Below, piece by piece: positions 36,901 to 50,067 of a stretch of 64,000 bases of DNA. Position 1 is the first letter of the stretch. Every line of letters begins with the position of its first letter. The stretch covers positions 43,572,420-43,636,419 of the forward strand of contig NC_044284.2 of assembly GCF_004027225.2 (NCBI RefSeq), written 5' to 3'. The DNA is from Strigops habroptila (Eukaryota; Chordata; Aves; Psittaciformes; Psittacidae). Made by a program: the position numbers and the translations under genes. The notes under the pieces are model-generated. The model did not search any database. It saw only the letters and a program-made list of their open reading frames with translations, and had not been told where the DNA came from.

Positions 36901-39900
36901 GAGGTCCCTCAGAGCAAAAGATCCAACTGGTGAGGACAAATCCATAGCAGACTGGAGCCTTCCATGCAGCCTGTGTTTGAAATAATCTATCTCACAGGCT
37001 ACCGGAGAACAAGAAAAGGTGCAGAGGGGAAATAAAGCTGCCTGCAGATTTGGACAGGTCTGCTTCAGTGCAGAGCAGCTGGGGCTCTTTAGCCTGGGAA
37101 CAGGAGGACATGTCAGGCTGCGACACTGTCAGCAGTATGGGGAGCAATGAACCTCCATGCGTGCATCATGGAGGGTATAAGAGAGGACACGAATGTGATT
37201 TCTCTGCTCGTAGACCTTGCCTATACACGTGATCCTTTTCCTTTGTCCTTGACAAAGCTTAAAAGAACTTCAGATAACGTGAAAAGCTAAACTGGGAAGG
37301 CAAGTGTTTGGGCCTACCACAAGGCTGAGACTGGGGAAAGTGCCCTAAAGGTTCTCCTGCCCAGCCACAGGGGAAAAAAGAGCTTAACAGAGATACAAAG
37401 CCTTGGCAGAAGCTGCCTGTCTGGACAAAAGCAGACTTCATTAAATGTTAGACTGAAATCTAGAAACTGCAGTTTCTTTCACTAGATCTTAGAAGTCCTT
37501 GGGGTGAGCAAAACTTCGGGCAAGCCTCTCTGTGCAGCACTCCTTTACATACCTATGCTTTCTTTTTGGATGAAGCCTCTAGCAGTAGTGAGAGGATGAA
37601 GCTGTTTTTATCTGGAGCACAGCCTGTGAGGAAGCAAGTGGGCAGGAGAGATGGCTGAAATTCTGCATGAAACAACAAATAAACTTCTGCTTGCTTTGCT
37701 GCCAAATTTCAGTGGGCAGATGGGGCCTGAAAGGTGAGACCAGAATATACCAAATAATTCTGATTTTACTGCTCAGCTCCGCTTTCCCAGTCAAAGATGT
37801 CACTGCTGTTCTTAGCCATCCCTAGCCAAGACCCAGAGGCTTGCTTCAGGACTCAGAGCAAGCCTGTAGCTCAGCCAGGGTTTGATCCCACTCTCCTACC
37901 TCCCCTGTCTCTGCAGTGCTTCTCCAAGGATTGGCTGAATGCATGAGCTCTGTAAGCAGCATTGACTGACATGTGCTATGCATGTCAGAGAACGCTTCAA
38001 TGCTCTCTTTGGCTACTGATGCCTTCACCTTGGTGAGTCAGGAGTGAATAAATCACTGCAGTGATGTCTGGTTTCAGCTTGGACGCTGGAAAGAAAATAA
38101 TTCACAGGGGAGTAAGCGTGTTTTGGGTGTCTTATTGCAAAATAGGGTGGGGTTTATTAGGCTGTTTTGTACAGAGATCCCCAGGTCATGAAATTACGTG
38201 CATTTGGGAATGAGTTACAGTCCATAGGATTCAGATATTGCTTCTCAGAAACTCTCTTCATCCTCTAGCCCCCACTCTGAAAAGAGGAGGGGGGGATGTC
38301 ACTGTCTGACCTTCATCTACAGCCTCCTGTGACACTGTGGGGCATTGCATCTGGGCTGGCCTCTCCAGCTTTGCTTTCCTTCCCTACTCTGCTTTGACAA
38401 GGCAGGTCTGCAGGAGAACAGAACCAGTTCCTTCCTTCCAAGGCAGGCCTGACCACAACACAGCCAAGATAAACAGCCCCTTTTTGCTGTGTACTGCTGA
38501 CTCAGAAAGACTTTGGGAGAATGCAAGTGAAAAGCTGGAAAGGAAACCTCTTGCCACGTGTGCGCCACTTGACCTGCTTGCAGCATCCTGAGCAGCTGGG
38601 GGCAGCTTTACAACCCCTTCTGCCTGCACATGCTGCCTCTGCCATGCTGGGCAGGAGTGGGCAGTGCCAAGGGGCAGCATGTCCAACCCTGCCATCCTTG
38701 AGTTCCTCTGAGCAGGACCCAGCCTTTTCCCCTATGTTCAAAGCCTGGGGAAGGCAAAGAGACTTGTACATTCAAATGATCAGCTCAGAAGATAACACAC
38801 CACAGTGGTGTGTGGGAAGCTTGTGTCAGCGCTGGAGCCAGTTTTGTCTCCTTGTAGCATAAAGAGGATGGAAGGAATGGGCAGCTCTGTTCTGGGGCAG
38901 AAACTGCAGATTAAACTTGCTTTAATGTTGGCAGCTGATCTGCTTGTGCTGCCTTGAGCAGGCTTGTCCCAGCCCTGCCATGGCTCAGCGTGACCTGTAT
39001 GGGTGGTACTGCAAACTACAAGACTAATCTGACTGCTTTGGCCAAGTCCAGACCAGACTCAGAGACGCTCAAAATACAGTTTCGCTGTGAAACAGGTTAA
39101 GTTTGGACTAGCACAGGGAACAACCTCATGAACTATGGTCACAAGGGAGAGCCTGCAAAGCTGTGGAAGAGTTTTGTCCTGTCCCAGCCACAGTTCACCT
39201 GCACTCAGACTTTCTCTCCGTTTTCAAGAGTGACTTGCTCAGTGGAACTAGTTCCTCATATAAGACATGTGAGGTGTTCAACACATTACCTTTGTTAGCT
39301 TTAGAGTTGCTTGTTTGATCTGTCACTAGAGAAACTGTACCTTAAGAGTACAGTCCAGTTCAGGAGTGACACCAACACATCTGTCAGTAGTGCTAGATTA
39401 CTTACTGGGAGAGGGTGGGAAGAGGGACACCTCTGTTCTCAGGGAAAGGTGGTTAAATCTCCCTGTGTCACTAGCATGGGCAGGACTTCCCTATTTCTCC
39501 ATACCCACTGCCTGGGAAAAATAGCTGGTCCACAGGCAGTTCCAGAAGTGAGCCACAGGGTGTGAGCGTAGACAGCCTAACAACTAACCTCTAAGAATGC
39601 GGCAAAGTCCAGCCTGGCATGAAGGTTTCTGGTTTGTCACCTGGTTTCTGGAAGCAGAGAAACTTCATGGAAGGCTGTGCTGTCCCAGCCTGCAACCTTT
39701 GGGCCAAGTAAGTCACAAGCTCCTGTAGAGCAGCTGCTGAACACATTTCTTCATGGCCCCTTGCAGGAGCTTGCCTCACACACATAAAGTCTGTGGGAAG
39801 ATCTCCCTGTCTGGCCTCTGCCTCCTGTGGTGGTACCCACAACAAGGAGCACGAGCATGCCAATGGTTTTGTCTCTGCAGGACATCAATGCATACAATGG

Positions 39901-41715
39901 GGGACAACCTGAGGAGAAACTCCCCTTCCCCATCATTGCTGATCCGAACCGGGAGCTGGCTGTCAAGCTGGGCATGCTGGACCCAGATGAGCGGGACAAG
40001 GACGGCATACCCCTGACTGCTCGCGTGGTGAGTACCTTGCCCTGGAGCACTGCTGCACAGCAGCCTTCTCAGCAGTAGGCTTCACCTGCTGTCCTGCCCA
40101 CTGTCTGTGTGGCTGGGCTTGAAGACAGAGGCAGCTTACGTGGATAGGCATGACCATCGTCAAGAGCGAGGTTGGCTTCCTTGGGATAGATCCATGGGGT
40201 GTGCTGCAGGAACAGGTGGTGTGAACAGGAACATGGGGTGTGCCAGCTGTGGCCTGCTGGCAGCAGCTCCATCTTCCTGGAGCTGGCAGCAACTCCATCC
40301 ACCAGCTCATCCTGGCTGCGCCTGTCCTAACACAGAGGGGAGAAAAGAGCTTGGTCTGCTGGACTCCCATGCTTGCCTTAGAAAGGCACAGGTCAAGGGG
40401 AAGAAACATTTCAAGTAGCAAACCAATGTGGCATTGCATACAGGAGCACCCAGAGTAAACACTGTGTTCCCTGGGCATCACTTGTTGCTCTAGATCCTCA
40501 CCATGGCATCTCCCCTGTCCCAACACCTTTGATCAAGCATGCCACCTCCCAGGAAAGGGAGGAGCAGCAGGGCTGAGCAGGTCCAGCAGGCCAGTTGGAT
40601 TTTACCCAGTCCCTGATCCTGTCTCCCTGTACTCAGGTGTTCGTTTTTGGCCCGGATAAGAAGCTGAAACTCTCCATACTGTACCCAGCCACCACTGGGA
40701 GAAACTTTGATGAGATCCTGAGAGTGGTGGACTCCCTGCAGCTGACAGCATACAAGAAAGTTGCTACCCCTGTGGACTGGAAGGTGAGGAGGGTGCAAAG
40801 CTCACAGCTGGGCACTGAAAACATCCATTGAAACATCAACCAGCCTCCCTTGGAGGGAGACTCACAGGGTGGGGAAAGCTGCTGAGGTCCTGGGGTAGAT
40901 TCCAGCCCAGGCCCCAGGGCTGCTGCAGTCTGGAATCAGCCATAAGAACCTCCCTTCCCAGCCCTCAGTGCCCAGTGCCAATAAATACTCAGCTTGGCCT
41001 TTCTGGCTATCAGTGCTTGAGCTTTGGGCCAAGGCAGGTCTTGCCCTGTGATAAGGCAGGGCATTACCAGGTGTCAGCGTGCCTAAGTCTGCTCAAAGCC
41101 AGCACAGCAGCAGGCATGGGGCACCCTTCTCTGCGCCCACTCACTGCTCTCCTGCCTTTGAGCAGTGAGGGCCAGGAAGGGCCAGCATGGGCACAGCCCA
41201 AATTTACCCAGGATGTACACAGCAGAGACCTGTCCTCATGGAAGATTACTAGTTGAAGTTGCTTAGTTTTTGTCCCTCCTGCATCTTAAGAGATGCCCAA
41301 ATTCCCCTCGTTACTCCCTGTTCCCGTGGGAGTGCTGTGGGAAAGAGCTGGCCTGTGGGATCCCATTGGCAGGGCTGGCAGAAGGCACGGTTCTCCCTTT
41401 CGGTGTCACCCATACCTCCTGGTGTAGCTCCCACTCAGTCCTCACTGCCAGCTCCAGGCAGAGCTGCAGGGGACGTGCCTGGGGCACTGGGGCTGAGTGT
41501 TCCTGGGGAGACAGGGATGTGCCAGCTCTGTGCAAGCCTGCCAAGCTCCTCTGCTGCGCTCACGGTTCCTATTTGCTCCTCAGCCTGGTGACAGTGTCAT
41601 GGTCGTGCCCACCTTACCTGATGAGGAAGCCAAGAAGCTCTTTCCCAAAGGAGTCTTCACAAAGGACCTCCCATCGGGCAAGAAGTACCTGCGTTATACC
41701 CCGCAGCCGGAGTGA
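33922..41715 (+). CDS. PRDX6: PRDX6, peroxiredoxin 6 (1-Cys, with phospholipase A2 activity)
   Basis: Cytosolic/lysosomal 1-Cys peroxiredoxin that reduces H2O2 and phospholipid hydroperoxides and, in mammals, has Ca-independent PLA2 and acyltransferase activity. Five coding exons: 33922-34013, 35203-35359, 39881-40027, 40637-40783 and 41584-41715; all junctions are GT-AG and in phase. The product is 224 residues. Peroxidatic Cys46 lies in PVCTTE, with Thr43 and Arg131. The PLA2 triad His25, Ser31 (GDSWG, split by intron 1) and Asp139 is kept. The C-terminal dimerisation domain holds [14 protein letters not shown]. Compared with the human protein as I recall it, one N-terminal Gly is lost, one Glu is added at the end, the non-catalytic Cys91 position is Gly and a Cys appears at residue 80. 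Intron 2 is 4.5 kb. Confidence 0.98.
36700..37200 (+). mobile_element. Possible very old CR1-like fragment in PRDX6 intron 2
   Basis: The segment GGGGCTCTTTAGCCTGGGAA followed by ATGGAGGGTATAAGAGAGG resembles the order of blocks in CR1 3' regions (TTTAGCCTGGAGAAGAG then TATAAATATCTGAAGGG). The match is weak and boundaries are unclear. The rest of the 4.5 kb intron shows an A-rich tract at 35868-35886 and nothing else. Confidence 0.3.
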
Positions 41716-42257
41716 GCGGGTCTGACCAACCATCCTGCACATCAGTTGGCATCAGGAGCCTTTCTTATGCCCAGCTCCTGCTTCCCTAACACTGTGCAAC
41801 CAGCAGCCTCGTACCATCACACTGATGATGCACCACAATACTAAACCAATCCTCCCCATCCCTTTCACCCCCCACATCTTCTAAAAACTAAATTCTTGCC
41901 TTGAATCAGCCCCACAAGGAAGAGGTTAGCAGATCAGTGGGGGCTTCAGGGCTTGTGCTGTGGAGTCTCTCCTGTTCAGAACCAGCCGAGCTTTTCCCGG
42001 AGGCACAGTGAGAAGCCTGGTGTCAGCAGCCAGGCCCCAGCGGGGTGTCCTGCTCGGTTCACACACCTCCCATCAGGGAGTTTTGGGGGCTCCAAACTGC
42101 TGTGTGCCTTTCAGAGCAGCTGTCACTAATGCATTAACACCTTTATCTGGTCCTGTGCGCAGGGGCGGAGCTGCAGAGCCAAATCTCTCACTTCTTACTG
42201 CTTTTTCATCTCTTGCTGGAAGTTGTTTTCAGGTTTTAGGGAAGAGGGAATAGAGCG

Positions 42258-42263
42258 AATAAA
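42258..42263 (+). terminator. Candidate PRDX6 polyadenylation signal (AATAAA)
   Basis: First AATAAA downstream of the PRDX6 stop codon, 543 bases away, followed by a T/G-containing stretch. It would give a 3'UTR of about 0.55 kb. An upstream AATAAA near 40980 lies in intron 4 and is not in a position to serve the full-length message. Confidence 0.6.
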
Positions 42264-44376
42264 CTGATCAGTAGTACCTGCAGTATCCCCTGTCTGCCTC
42301 TGCTGGCATCCATGGCACCCTGCACCATTTACTTTGTTCCCTTGTGGCCGTGCTGCTGGGATGTGTGCCCATGTTCCTGGGTGGGTGGCAGTGGCACAGG
42401 CTGACCTTGTTCTTGCTCTGTACATAAGGCACTTTGGAAACACAGGTTGTCCCAGGACAGTCTCAGACAAGGCAGCGGGGCCCAGGGGCAGTCGTGCTGC
42501 CCCTGCTTTAGGGCAGAGGCTCAGTGGTGGGAAGGAGGCAATACCTGCTCTGGGAACATGCCTCAGCCTGGACTGTGTAAGAAGCTGGGTGGGGGGCATC
42601 CTCCACTGCTTCCCAGGGCATGAGTGGGCATGATACAAGCCATGCGAACTCCTCCCTGCTCTCCCATACCTACATCTCAGGGATTGTGAAGAGATGAGCA
42701 ATGTTTTAATAGAACACTAGAGAAGAAACCTGCTCTCTGAATAGCACATAGGCTGTCTGCCAGCGTCTCTCAGTGCCCAGTGCACTAAGAAATTGGCTGG
42801 CTCAGGGCACAAATCTACCCCACAGCAAGTGGGGACTAGTAGGGTTGGTGCTCATGGTGAGCAACACACTGGATGCAATGAGATACCCTCCAGCATTCCG
42901 CAGACCCTAATACTGGGGCGGCACTGGGCATGTTGCCCATCAGTCCTTGGAAAACATCCAGAGCCACCAGCTCCTCCTGCCAGCCATCGCTGTCCTCCTT
43001 CACACCAGCATGCAGGCCAAGCCACCCTGAGCACATCCTTCCCCAAACACGGCTGTGTTTCAGAGAGCTCCCCCTTTCATTACTAAAAAGAAGTGGTTAT
43101 ATTAATTACCTTCAGGAACTATAGAGTGAATATTGGTATTTTTTCCCCAAATAACTTTTAAATGAACCTGTATTATCCCTATGTATTATTTTTACTAGAA
43201 GATAAAAACACCTGGGTTGAATTTTGTTCCCCCTCTTTCACTGTGCAAGAAGTGGGAGGGGGAACTGCAATTTAAGGGGAAACCTCTCTTCTGTGTAGTT
43301 GTCAGCCTTATAGAGCTTGGTGGCTTCCCTAGTTCCCCACAGCTGGGCTGCACAAGCTCCTGGGTTTCTTGCTGTTCCCTCAGCACACAGCCCTCCTCTT
43401 GATCTGGTTTCCTAAGGGAAAAAGGGCTGCCTGCTTCCTGCCCTGAGTTCTCCAGCCAACTGCCCAATTTTCTGGAAGCTTGAGGACACAGCTCCATGGC
43501 AAACTTTGTGCAAACAGGCTGCTCTGAGCATCCCCTGGGAAAGGGCACTGCAGGGTGAGCACAACTTCTCTGGGACACCAGAGAAGCCACCTGCAAGTCA
43601 GGACAAGGGAGAATGAGTCTTCCCATCAGACCCAGGGGCTTAAAGCTGGTAGGGGCAGACACTGTTCCCACTGCTGAGGCAGGCAGGGACTGACAGCCCA
43701 TGAATTCCTGCCTGTTCCCACACACTGCTGTGGCCCCAGAGGTGCAAACCAGCCAGACGGACTCAAGCAAACACAGGGTTTGGTTCCAGTACAGCTCGAG
43801 TGGTTTTCTTTTAATCCCAGAGAAGTAAAATGCAACATTTGTTGGTAATACCATCCAGAGACAGAAGTCCAAGCCCCCTACTCAGTAAAGTCATTTGTGT
43901 TTAAGGCACTCTGCAAAACCAGCTTTCCTCTTCTCTTTCCAATTTTCCCCACGCGGCAGCAGAATACCTGGTTTGGTCTTTTCTCCATAGTGACATCCAC
44001 GCATCCTGGCTCTTCTCACCATCTCCGGGAATTGGCAACAGCAAATCCAGCAGGAGCCGACACAGAAATGCCAGGAGGCCAGATCAGTGAATACAGATGG
44101 GCACAGGAAGGAGCACAATGCCCAGGGAGGGGGCACTGGGCTTCGAGCTTCTGCAGGAAAAGGACAGGCACTGGGTGTCCTCCCTGCAAGCACCGATGCG
44201 ATTCCCCTTCCTTTTCTCCACCTGGCTCCAAAAGGAAATGGGAGTGGGGGGGCCTTCAATCATCCCTCCCCAGCGGTGCTCCCAAACACGCAGCAGCACC
44301 CCAAAACGCAGGGGGCTGGGGGGGGGGACCCAGCTGCCCCCACCATGCAGCAGAAATGACCCCCCAACTTCCAGCC

Positions 44377-44463
44377 GTCAATAAATAACAATAAATAACT
44401 TAAACCTCAAATAAATAAATAAATAAATAAATAAATACGTAAATAGCTAGATAAATAAATAAG
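44377..44463. repeat. (AAAT)n microsatellite; AUUUA-rich if transcribed on the minus strand
   Basis: About fifteen AAAT units with a few interruptions (ACGT, AGCTAG). On the minus strand it reads as overlapping TATTTATTTA, which in a FAM78B 3'UTR would look like an AU-rich decay element. It lies about 3.4 kb beyond the FAM78B stop. Confidence 0.9.
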
Positions 44464-44756
44464 TGACCCAAGGACAGGGTGGAGGGGAACGGGCACCCCA
44501 AGGCTCAGGGCAAGGGGAACGTGCGGGTGGGCATTTCCATGACCTGCTCCTCCCTGAGATAACGGGGTGCTAGTGCGAAAGGGGGGTGTAGGGAAGGCAT
44601 CCCATGGTGCGGTTGGGCAACTGAACCCAGGGGTCTGGGTACTCGTCCCTGGGATGGGCTCTGCAGCCGGGGCTCCCGCTCCAGGTCCGCAACAGTATGG
44701 CTGCAGGCCACAGGGATGTGAGCCAAACCCAGACTTGCACACTGGAGCTCTCCCCT

Positions 44757-44800
44757 GCTGCCTCCCTCTCTCCCTCCCTCCCTCCCTCTCCTCCCCTTCA
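44757..44800. repeat. CT-rich (CCCT)n tract
   Basis: Repeated CTCCCTCC units, a polypyrimidine run of about 40 bases. Confidence 0.85.
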
Positions 44801-47800
44801 CTTGAGCATCAAGAGCCCTGTGCCTGGGCTCCACCAGTGAGTGCTACTGAGCTCACCCAGCACCTACAGCCAAAGGGAACACACACCTTTTGCGAACATG
44901 CAAACTGTCTGCATGTTTCTGCAAACTATGTTTGCAAGGTTTTGTTTTGGGTTTTTTTTTTTCTTTTTTAACAGGGAAATGCCCATGTAGACAACCCACA
45001 CATCAAACCCAGCGAAGTGCATCAAACAGAGTTAAGTGCATCAAATCCAGCCATCAGAAAAGGAGCAGGCACTGAAGGCCAGCAAAAGCCCAAAGGGGTG
45101 AGCACAGGCGTGGCCCCGGGGCTCAGCCAGAGCCTGCCTGCAGGCTGGGGCAGCCCTGGGAGCTCAGGCACAGGGCTATGGCCAGGCACGGAGCCCGACA
45201 CCAGCACCAGGCAGCACCAAGCACCTCCCTGGGGACGTTGCAGACATACATGGACAGAAATGGCAGCCACTGCTGTCCCAGTGTGGCAGCAGATGATGCG
45301 TGGAGGCTCTGGCCATCCAGCACATCCCAATGAATTCAACAGCACCCCTCACCAGCATCCCCACTCTCTCAGCCAGTGGGCACGACAGTGATGCCACAGC
45401 AGCTCTCCAGGCTGACGGCCGCACACAGCACCCAAGTCCCGGCCCTTCCCCACGGGTTTTGGGTTCCCACTTGTTGGGGAACCTCTTCCACTGGCTTTTT
45501 AGCTCTGATGCTGCCAGAGACATTTCTGTCCCACTGGGTCAACAGTACACATCTGCCTTATTTCCAACCAAAAGGTACTTATCCCTTCTCCTCTCACAAA
45601 GACTAAAGAAAATTGTATTTAAAGTTTCTAACCCCTCTCCACACATGCTTTTTGAGAAACAAAACATCAGTGACAGCAAAAACTGCCATCAATCCCATAT
45701 CAGAACAAAACCATGGGCAGAGTCTCATAAGAGTGGGATATCTTCCCACATTGGCAAGCTCCCAGTGGAACTTTTGCTCCAGAAAACACAGCAAACCAAG
45801 GCTCAGAGCCCCCTCTCCCTCGAAACGTTTCTCAACGCAAGGCTGTAGCCCCCAGCAAAACCCAGGTGTAGGCACCAAAAGCAGCAGGTTCCCAGCCCAT
45901 AGTGAGGCCAAGCAGGAGGAGCAGGACCACTGGCCCCAGCATGGGGAACTGTGCGTCAAGGCGTCAAAATGCAACACTCCCAAAGGGAAAAATAAATAAA
46001 GAATCCACTCAGCAGCAAACACTACTGAGAATAATAAATAGCACAGGGATTTCACATGGAATTTTTGGTCTAAGATGCCTGGGGAGCTCCTTTGCTGGTA
46101 GGGACCAGGGTGCACATCCTGCCCTGGAAAAGCACAAGTCATGGCTGAAGCTTTGCAGGAGGTCTGCCACGCTGTGCACAGCGATGCCACAGAGATGTGC
46201 CACCACACGGTGGGGAGCAAAGCAGTGCTGAGGGCAGCGCTACTAATACCACACAAAAGGCTTTGCATGGAAGTGCCAAACACAGGGACCCTCCCCAGGC
46301 TCTCCTGGCAGTGGGGCAGAAGATGGAACCCTCCCAGTGGGAATTATCCACATCCCCAGGGCAGTGCAAACCTCTCATGGCATGAAGGCAGGGGCATGAG
46401 CTGGACGAGCCATAGGGCTCATGCCAGGGCAGAGGACGGAGCAGAGAAAGCAGCGAAAGTCATAACCACCTGCCCAGGAGCAATGGAGCGCCTGTGGCAT
46501 CAGCAGTGCAGCCATGGCTTACACCTCTGCTGCATCTCGAGGGCAAGGTACTGGGAGTTGCAGGTTGCAGCCCACAGCACCACACCACCCTGTGGACCAG
46601 AGGATGCCAGCCATCCAGGCAGCAAGGAGAAAGGCAAATAAAACCCCGTTACCCTCCAAGCACCTGCAGCAGCAGGAGGCAATGCCCAGGCAGCATGCTC
46701 ACCTCTCCTTCCCAGGCAAAGCCAGGCCTGCCTTGCACAGCGTTTGCTCACCTCCCTGCATCCAACCCATGGAAAGGAAACCCCCATCCCTGCAGAGCCT
46801 GGGGAGTTACTGCAAGGCATCCCGTCTTCTCCATCAGCGTCCCTGCCAGTAGCCATCCTGCTCTGTGGGTGGCTGAGAAGGAGGAGAGTCTCCACCTGAG
46901 CCAGAATTTGTATGGAAAATGAGCAAGCACCCAACCTCTTGCAAAGGACTTGGGCCTGCAGTGGAAGTCTGTGAGTCCCAGGGCATCTCCAAGCTGGTTT
47001 GGGTACCCCACACACAGTCAGTGAGTACCTGGGCAGGGTGAACAGGCACTGCTCCTGATTTCTCACTCGGCTGAGAATCGATTTTGCTCCTGTAAGAGAA
47101 GGGTCGGCGGGATTTGGGGGGAGATGGGGGTTGAGGAACTGCAAAGGTCTAGTGCACCTTAAAACGAAAGGACATCTAACCTGCCCTTAGGTCTCACTCC
47201 AAGACAGAAAAGAGCTATGGCATCTCCTACACTCACAACTACTCCAAACACACCCAGACGCATGCAAAACATGTCCCACTTCCCCTCAGCTGCGGAAAAC
47301 CCCTCCCAGGCAGTGGTACCGGCCAGCACCAGGCTCCAGCCCACCACCCAGCACTGGTAGCTCCCGCTCCACTCCCGGGCCCCCTGCCCAGTCCCAGCGG
47401 GCAGGGCCAGGGGTCGATTATCGATCCAAATGCATAGGTATAGACACCGCGGGGACACCCATGATCCAGTGGGAAGGGTCACCACAGGAGCCCTCCACGT
47501 CCAGCAGACACGGTCTCCGCTTCTACCTCCAGCTGGGTGGAAAGCAACATTTGCCGCCAGCATGGTTTGATCGCACTCATGCTCCTTGCATTGCCCTGCA
47601 AGGAAAGATGACTCATTTAGGTCAGACAGCCTCTTTGCCAGCCACAAGCCCCTAGAAGTACTTGATTCTGCTTCCTGGGAAATCCTCCAGCTCAGTAATC
47701 CCCCTTCCATATGCCCGTGCCAGCCAGGCTCTCTTTCTGACTAAGAAGGAGGTGCATTTCCAACCACAGCTACAAAGGCAGGAGAACCCAAGAGGTCTGC

Positions 47801-47874
47801 TTTGCCCAGGAACCCCATTCGTTTGCAGCAGGCTGACAGCTCCCAAGTCCTCACATGTGCGCCCTGGCGCTGAT

Positions 47875-50067
47875 CTACTTGGGAGGTATCACAACTATAG
47901 GCTGGCCTCGCTTGGGTCTCCACATGAGGACTTGGGCATCGTTGGCATTGGGTTTCACTAGTGCATTTGGTGGGATGGGCTCCATCCTGCTGAGGATCCG
48001 GGGCTGCTCCTGCTGAGTCCTTCCCACCAGCCGTGCCCGCTGCCCCAGCAGCTGCATGGGATCAACCTCAATGTCCACTCTCATCCTCCACTTTATAGTC
48101 TGCAAGATGATCTTTTCCTTGGTGGTGGTGTTCATGGCCACCAGCCACGTAGTAAAGCTCTGGTCCCTTTTAATCCTGGTCAGCAGCGGCACGTTACTGT
48201 TACTTACAGGGACCGCCCACGTCACGCTGGGGTAGAAATTGTCATTCATGCTCACTGAGAACCTGGAGATCTTGTTAGTGGGCCCGACCAGGGTCACAGT
48301 TTCTGTGGTGTTTCCGTACCAGGGGTAGCTCACGCCATCCGAATCACTAATGGCTTTTACTCTTCCTTCTCGCAGGTCGGGCAGCTCCCAGCTTGACCTA
48401 GTGAACGGGAAAGGAAATGCCAGGTTAGCAGGGAAACAGCAGCAGCAGCGCCCAGCAAGCAACATGGAGGCAAGCAGTATGGGGACTGTCTCCCTGCCTG
48501 CAGTAAGCTTTCAAGGACCTCATTTAAGAACAAATTTGGCTTCAGTACCTTCGCTGAGCCCTCACGGCCAGCTGAAGCCTTTGCTCTGCCAGCACAACAC
48601 TATTTTAATTAACCTGCAATCAAACCAACTGGGCCAAAACTCATTGCTGGGTGTCTCTGGGGTCACTCTCTCCTTAATTAACTCCTGGGCTGGAGAACAG
48701 CCTTCTCCATCCATCAGCTGCAGCACTGTGGCCGCAGCACTGGCCCCTTCCTGCAATAAAAGTCTGTGATTTTAAGGTCTGTAAATACACACGTCTGCAC
48801 AGAGGCACATACAATAATTAGATATCACAATTACGCCTGCTGCTGGTGCAATGAAATCCCTGCAATATGGCTGGGGGGGAAATTCCAGCCCAAATCTTGG
48901 CTGACAACCATGTTAGCAACACTGCAGGGCTACAGCAAGGGAGACAATCACCACGTGGCAATTACAAGCAGGGAGCTCTGGTAAAACCTCCCGCCGAGTC
49001 CAAGCTCTGGCTCCAAATGCATCTGGAGCTACCTGCAAGTGGCCACCATCCCCCTGACAAGTGACAATCTCTGCTATCTCCCGTGTCCCCAGGTGCTCCA
49101 GTGCCACACACAAATGAATCTGCCACGATGCAAGGACACGAGCAGGCAGCACCCCCAGTGCCTGCGCACACTGCTCTGCCTGGCGCCCTGGGCAACCTGC
49201 AGAATGGACCCCTCCAGGCATTTCCAGACCCATCTTGCACCACCCCTTTCAAACGGCAAAAGACACAATAATAGAGCCAACAGCTTTACCCCCCAAGTCA
49301 CCAGCGCAGTCGGCCTTGGGAAAAGTTGGTTTCCAGCAGCCATTTCTGCACAGCACTGCACAGCTTCCCCCTTTCAACAAGCCCAGGCAGCAACTCCCCC
49401 AGCACACCTGCACTCATGACACAGCCCCACAAAAACCAGCCACTTGACAAGGACAGAGACCACCAAGCCCTCGCATGAGCGAGCTTCAGGCCACCCAGCT
49501 GGTGCACGAGGGCCAGGGCACAGCGGGGTCAGGTCTGATGGGGCAGGTGCTGGGGTGAAGGTAACACCCGTGCATGGCTGTGGGTGCAGGCATCGGGTGC
49601 AGGTGCAACACCCGGTGCCCGGGGGTGCTGCATTCAGGATGCCCACGCTGGGTGCTGAGGCGCCCATGCCATGCCCAAGCCGGTGCACACCGTGGGGCCT
49701 CTGCATCCCCGCTCCCGCCCAGTGCGGCCGGGGCGCCATGCCCGGTGCCAGGTCCCGTCCCCCCACCCCAGCGCGGTGGTGCCAGCGGCGGTGCCGGTGC
49801 TCACACGCCGAGGTCGCTGTAGGTGTTGTAGAACTCCATGTGGTTGCAGGCCTGGATCCAGCCCACCACCCAGGTGTGCCGCCGGGCGATGGGCGGCATG
49901 AGGACGCGGGCCGAGGCGCGGAAGTAGGGCGTGCGGTACCGCAGCACCACCGGCGAGCTCTCCTCGATGGCGGTGGCCGCTGGCTCGATGGTGGCCGACA
50001 CGTCCGACACCACGATCTGCTCCCGACGCACCCGCGCCTTGCAGGCCACGCTCTGCAGGCACCCCAT
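47875..50067 (-). CDS. FAM78B: FAM78B, family with sequence similarity 78 member B
   Basis: Conserved vertebrate protein of unknown biochemical function. Two coding exons on the minus strand, 50067-49805 and 48397-47875, joined with GT-AG ends at a split Val codon; 786 bases, 261 residues, the length I recall for mammalian FAM78B. The start MGCLQSVACKARVRREQ includes a Gly2-Cys3 pair that could be N-myristoylated or palmitoylated (inference). Other recognisable parts are HTWVVGWIQACNHMEF, SSWELPDLREGRV, SYPWYGNTTETVTL, DQSFTTWLVAMNTTTKEK, SRMEPIPPNALVKPNANDA and the end VVIPPK. The residues after the start (VACKARVRREQIVV) fit FAM78B better than the paralogue FAM78A. No transmembrane segment. 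Exon 1 lies in a strong CpG island shared with the divergent PLPP6-like gene. No coding defect seen. Confidence 0.96.

Larger units (their letters stand above)
42290..47874. other. No coding exon recognised; probable PRDX6-FAM78B tail-to-tail intergenic region and FAM78B 3'UTR
   Basis: PRDX6 and FAM78B converge here. Frames are short and unrecognised. The FAM78B 3'UTR must start at 47874 and run leftwards, but I cannot place its end. Two simple repeats lie inside (44377-44463 and 44757-44800). Confidence 0.5.
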
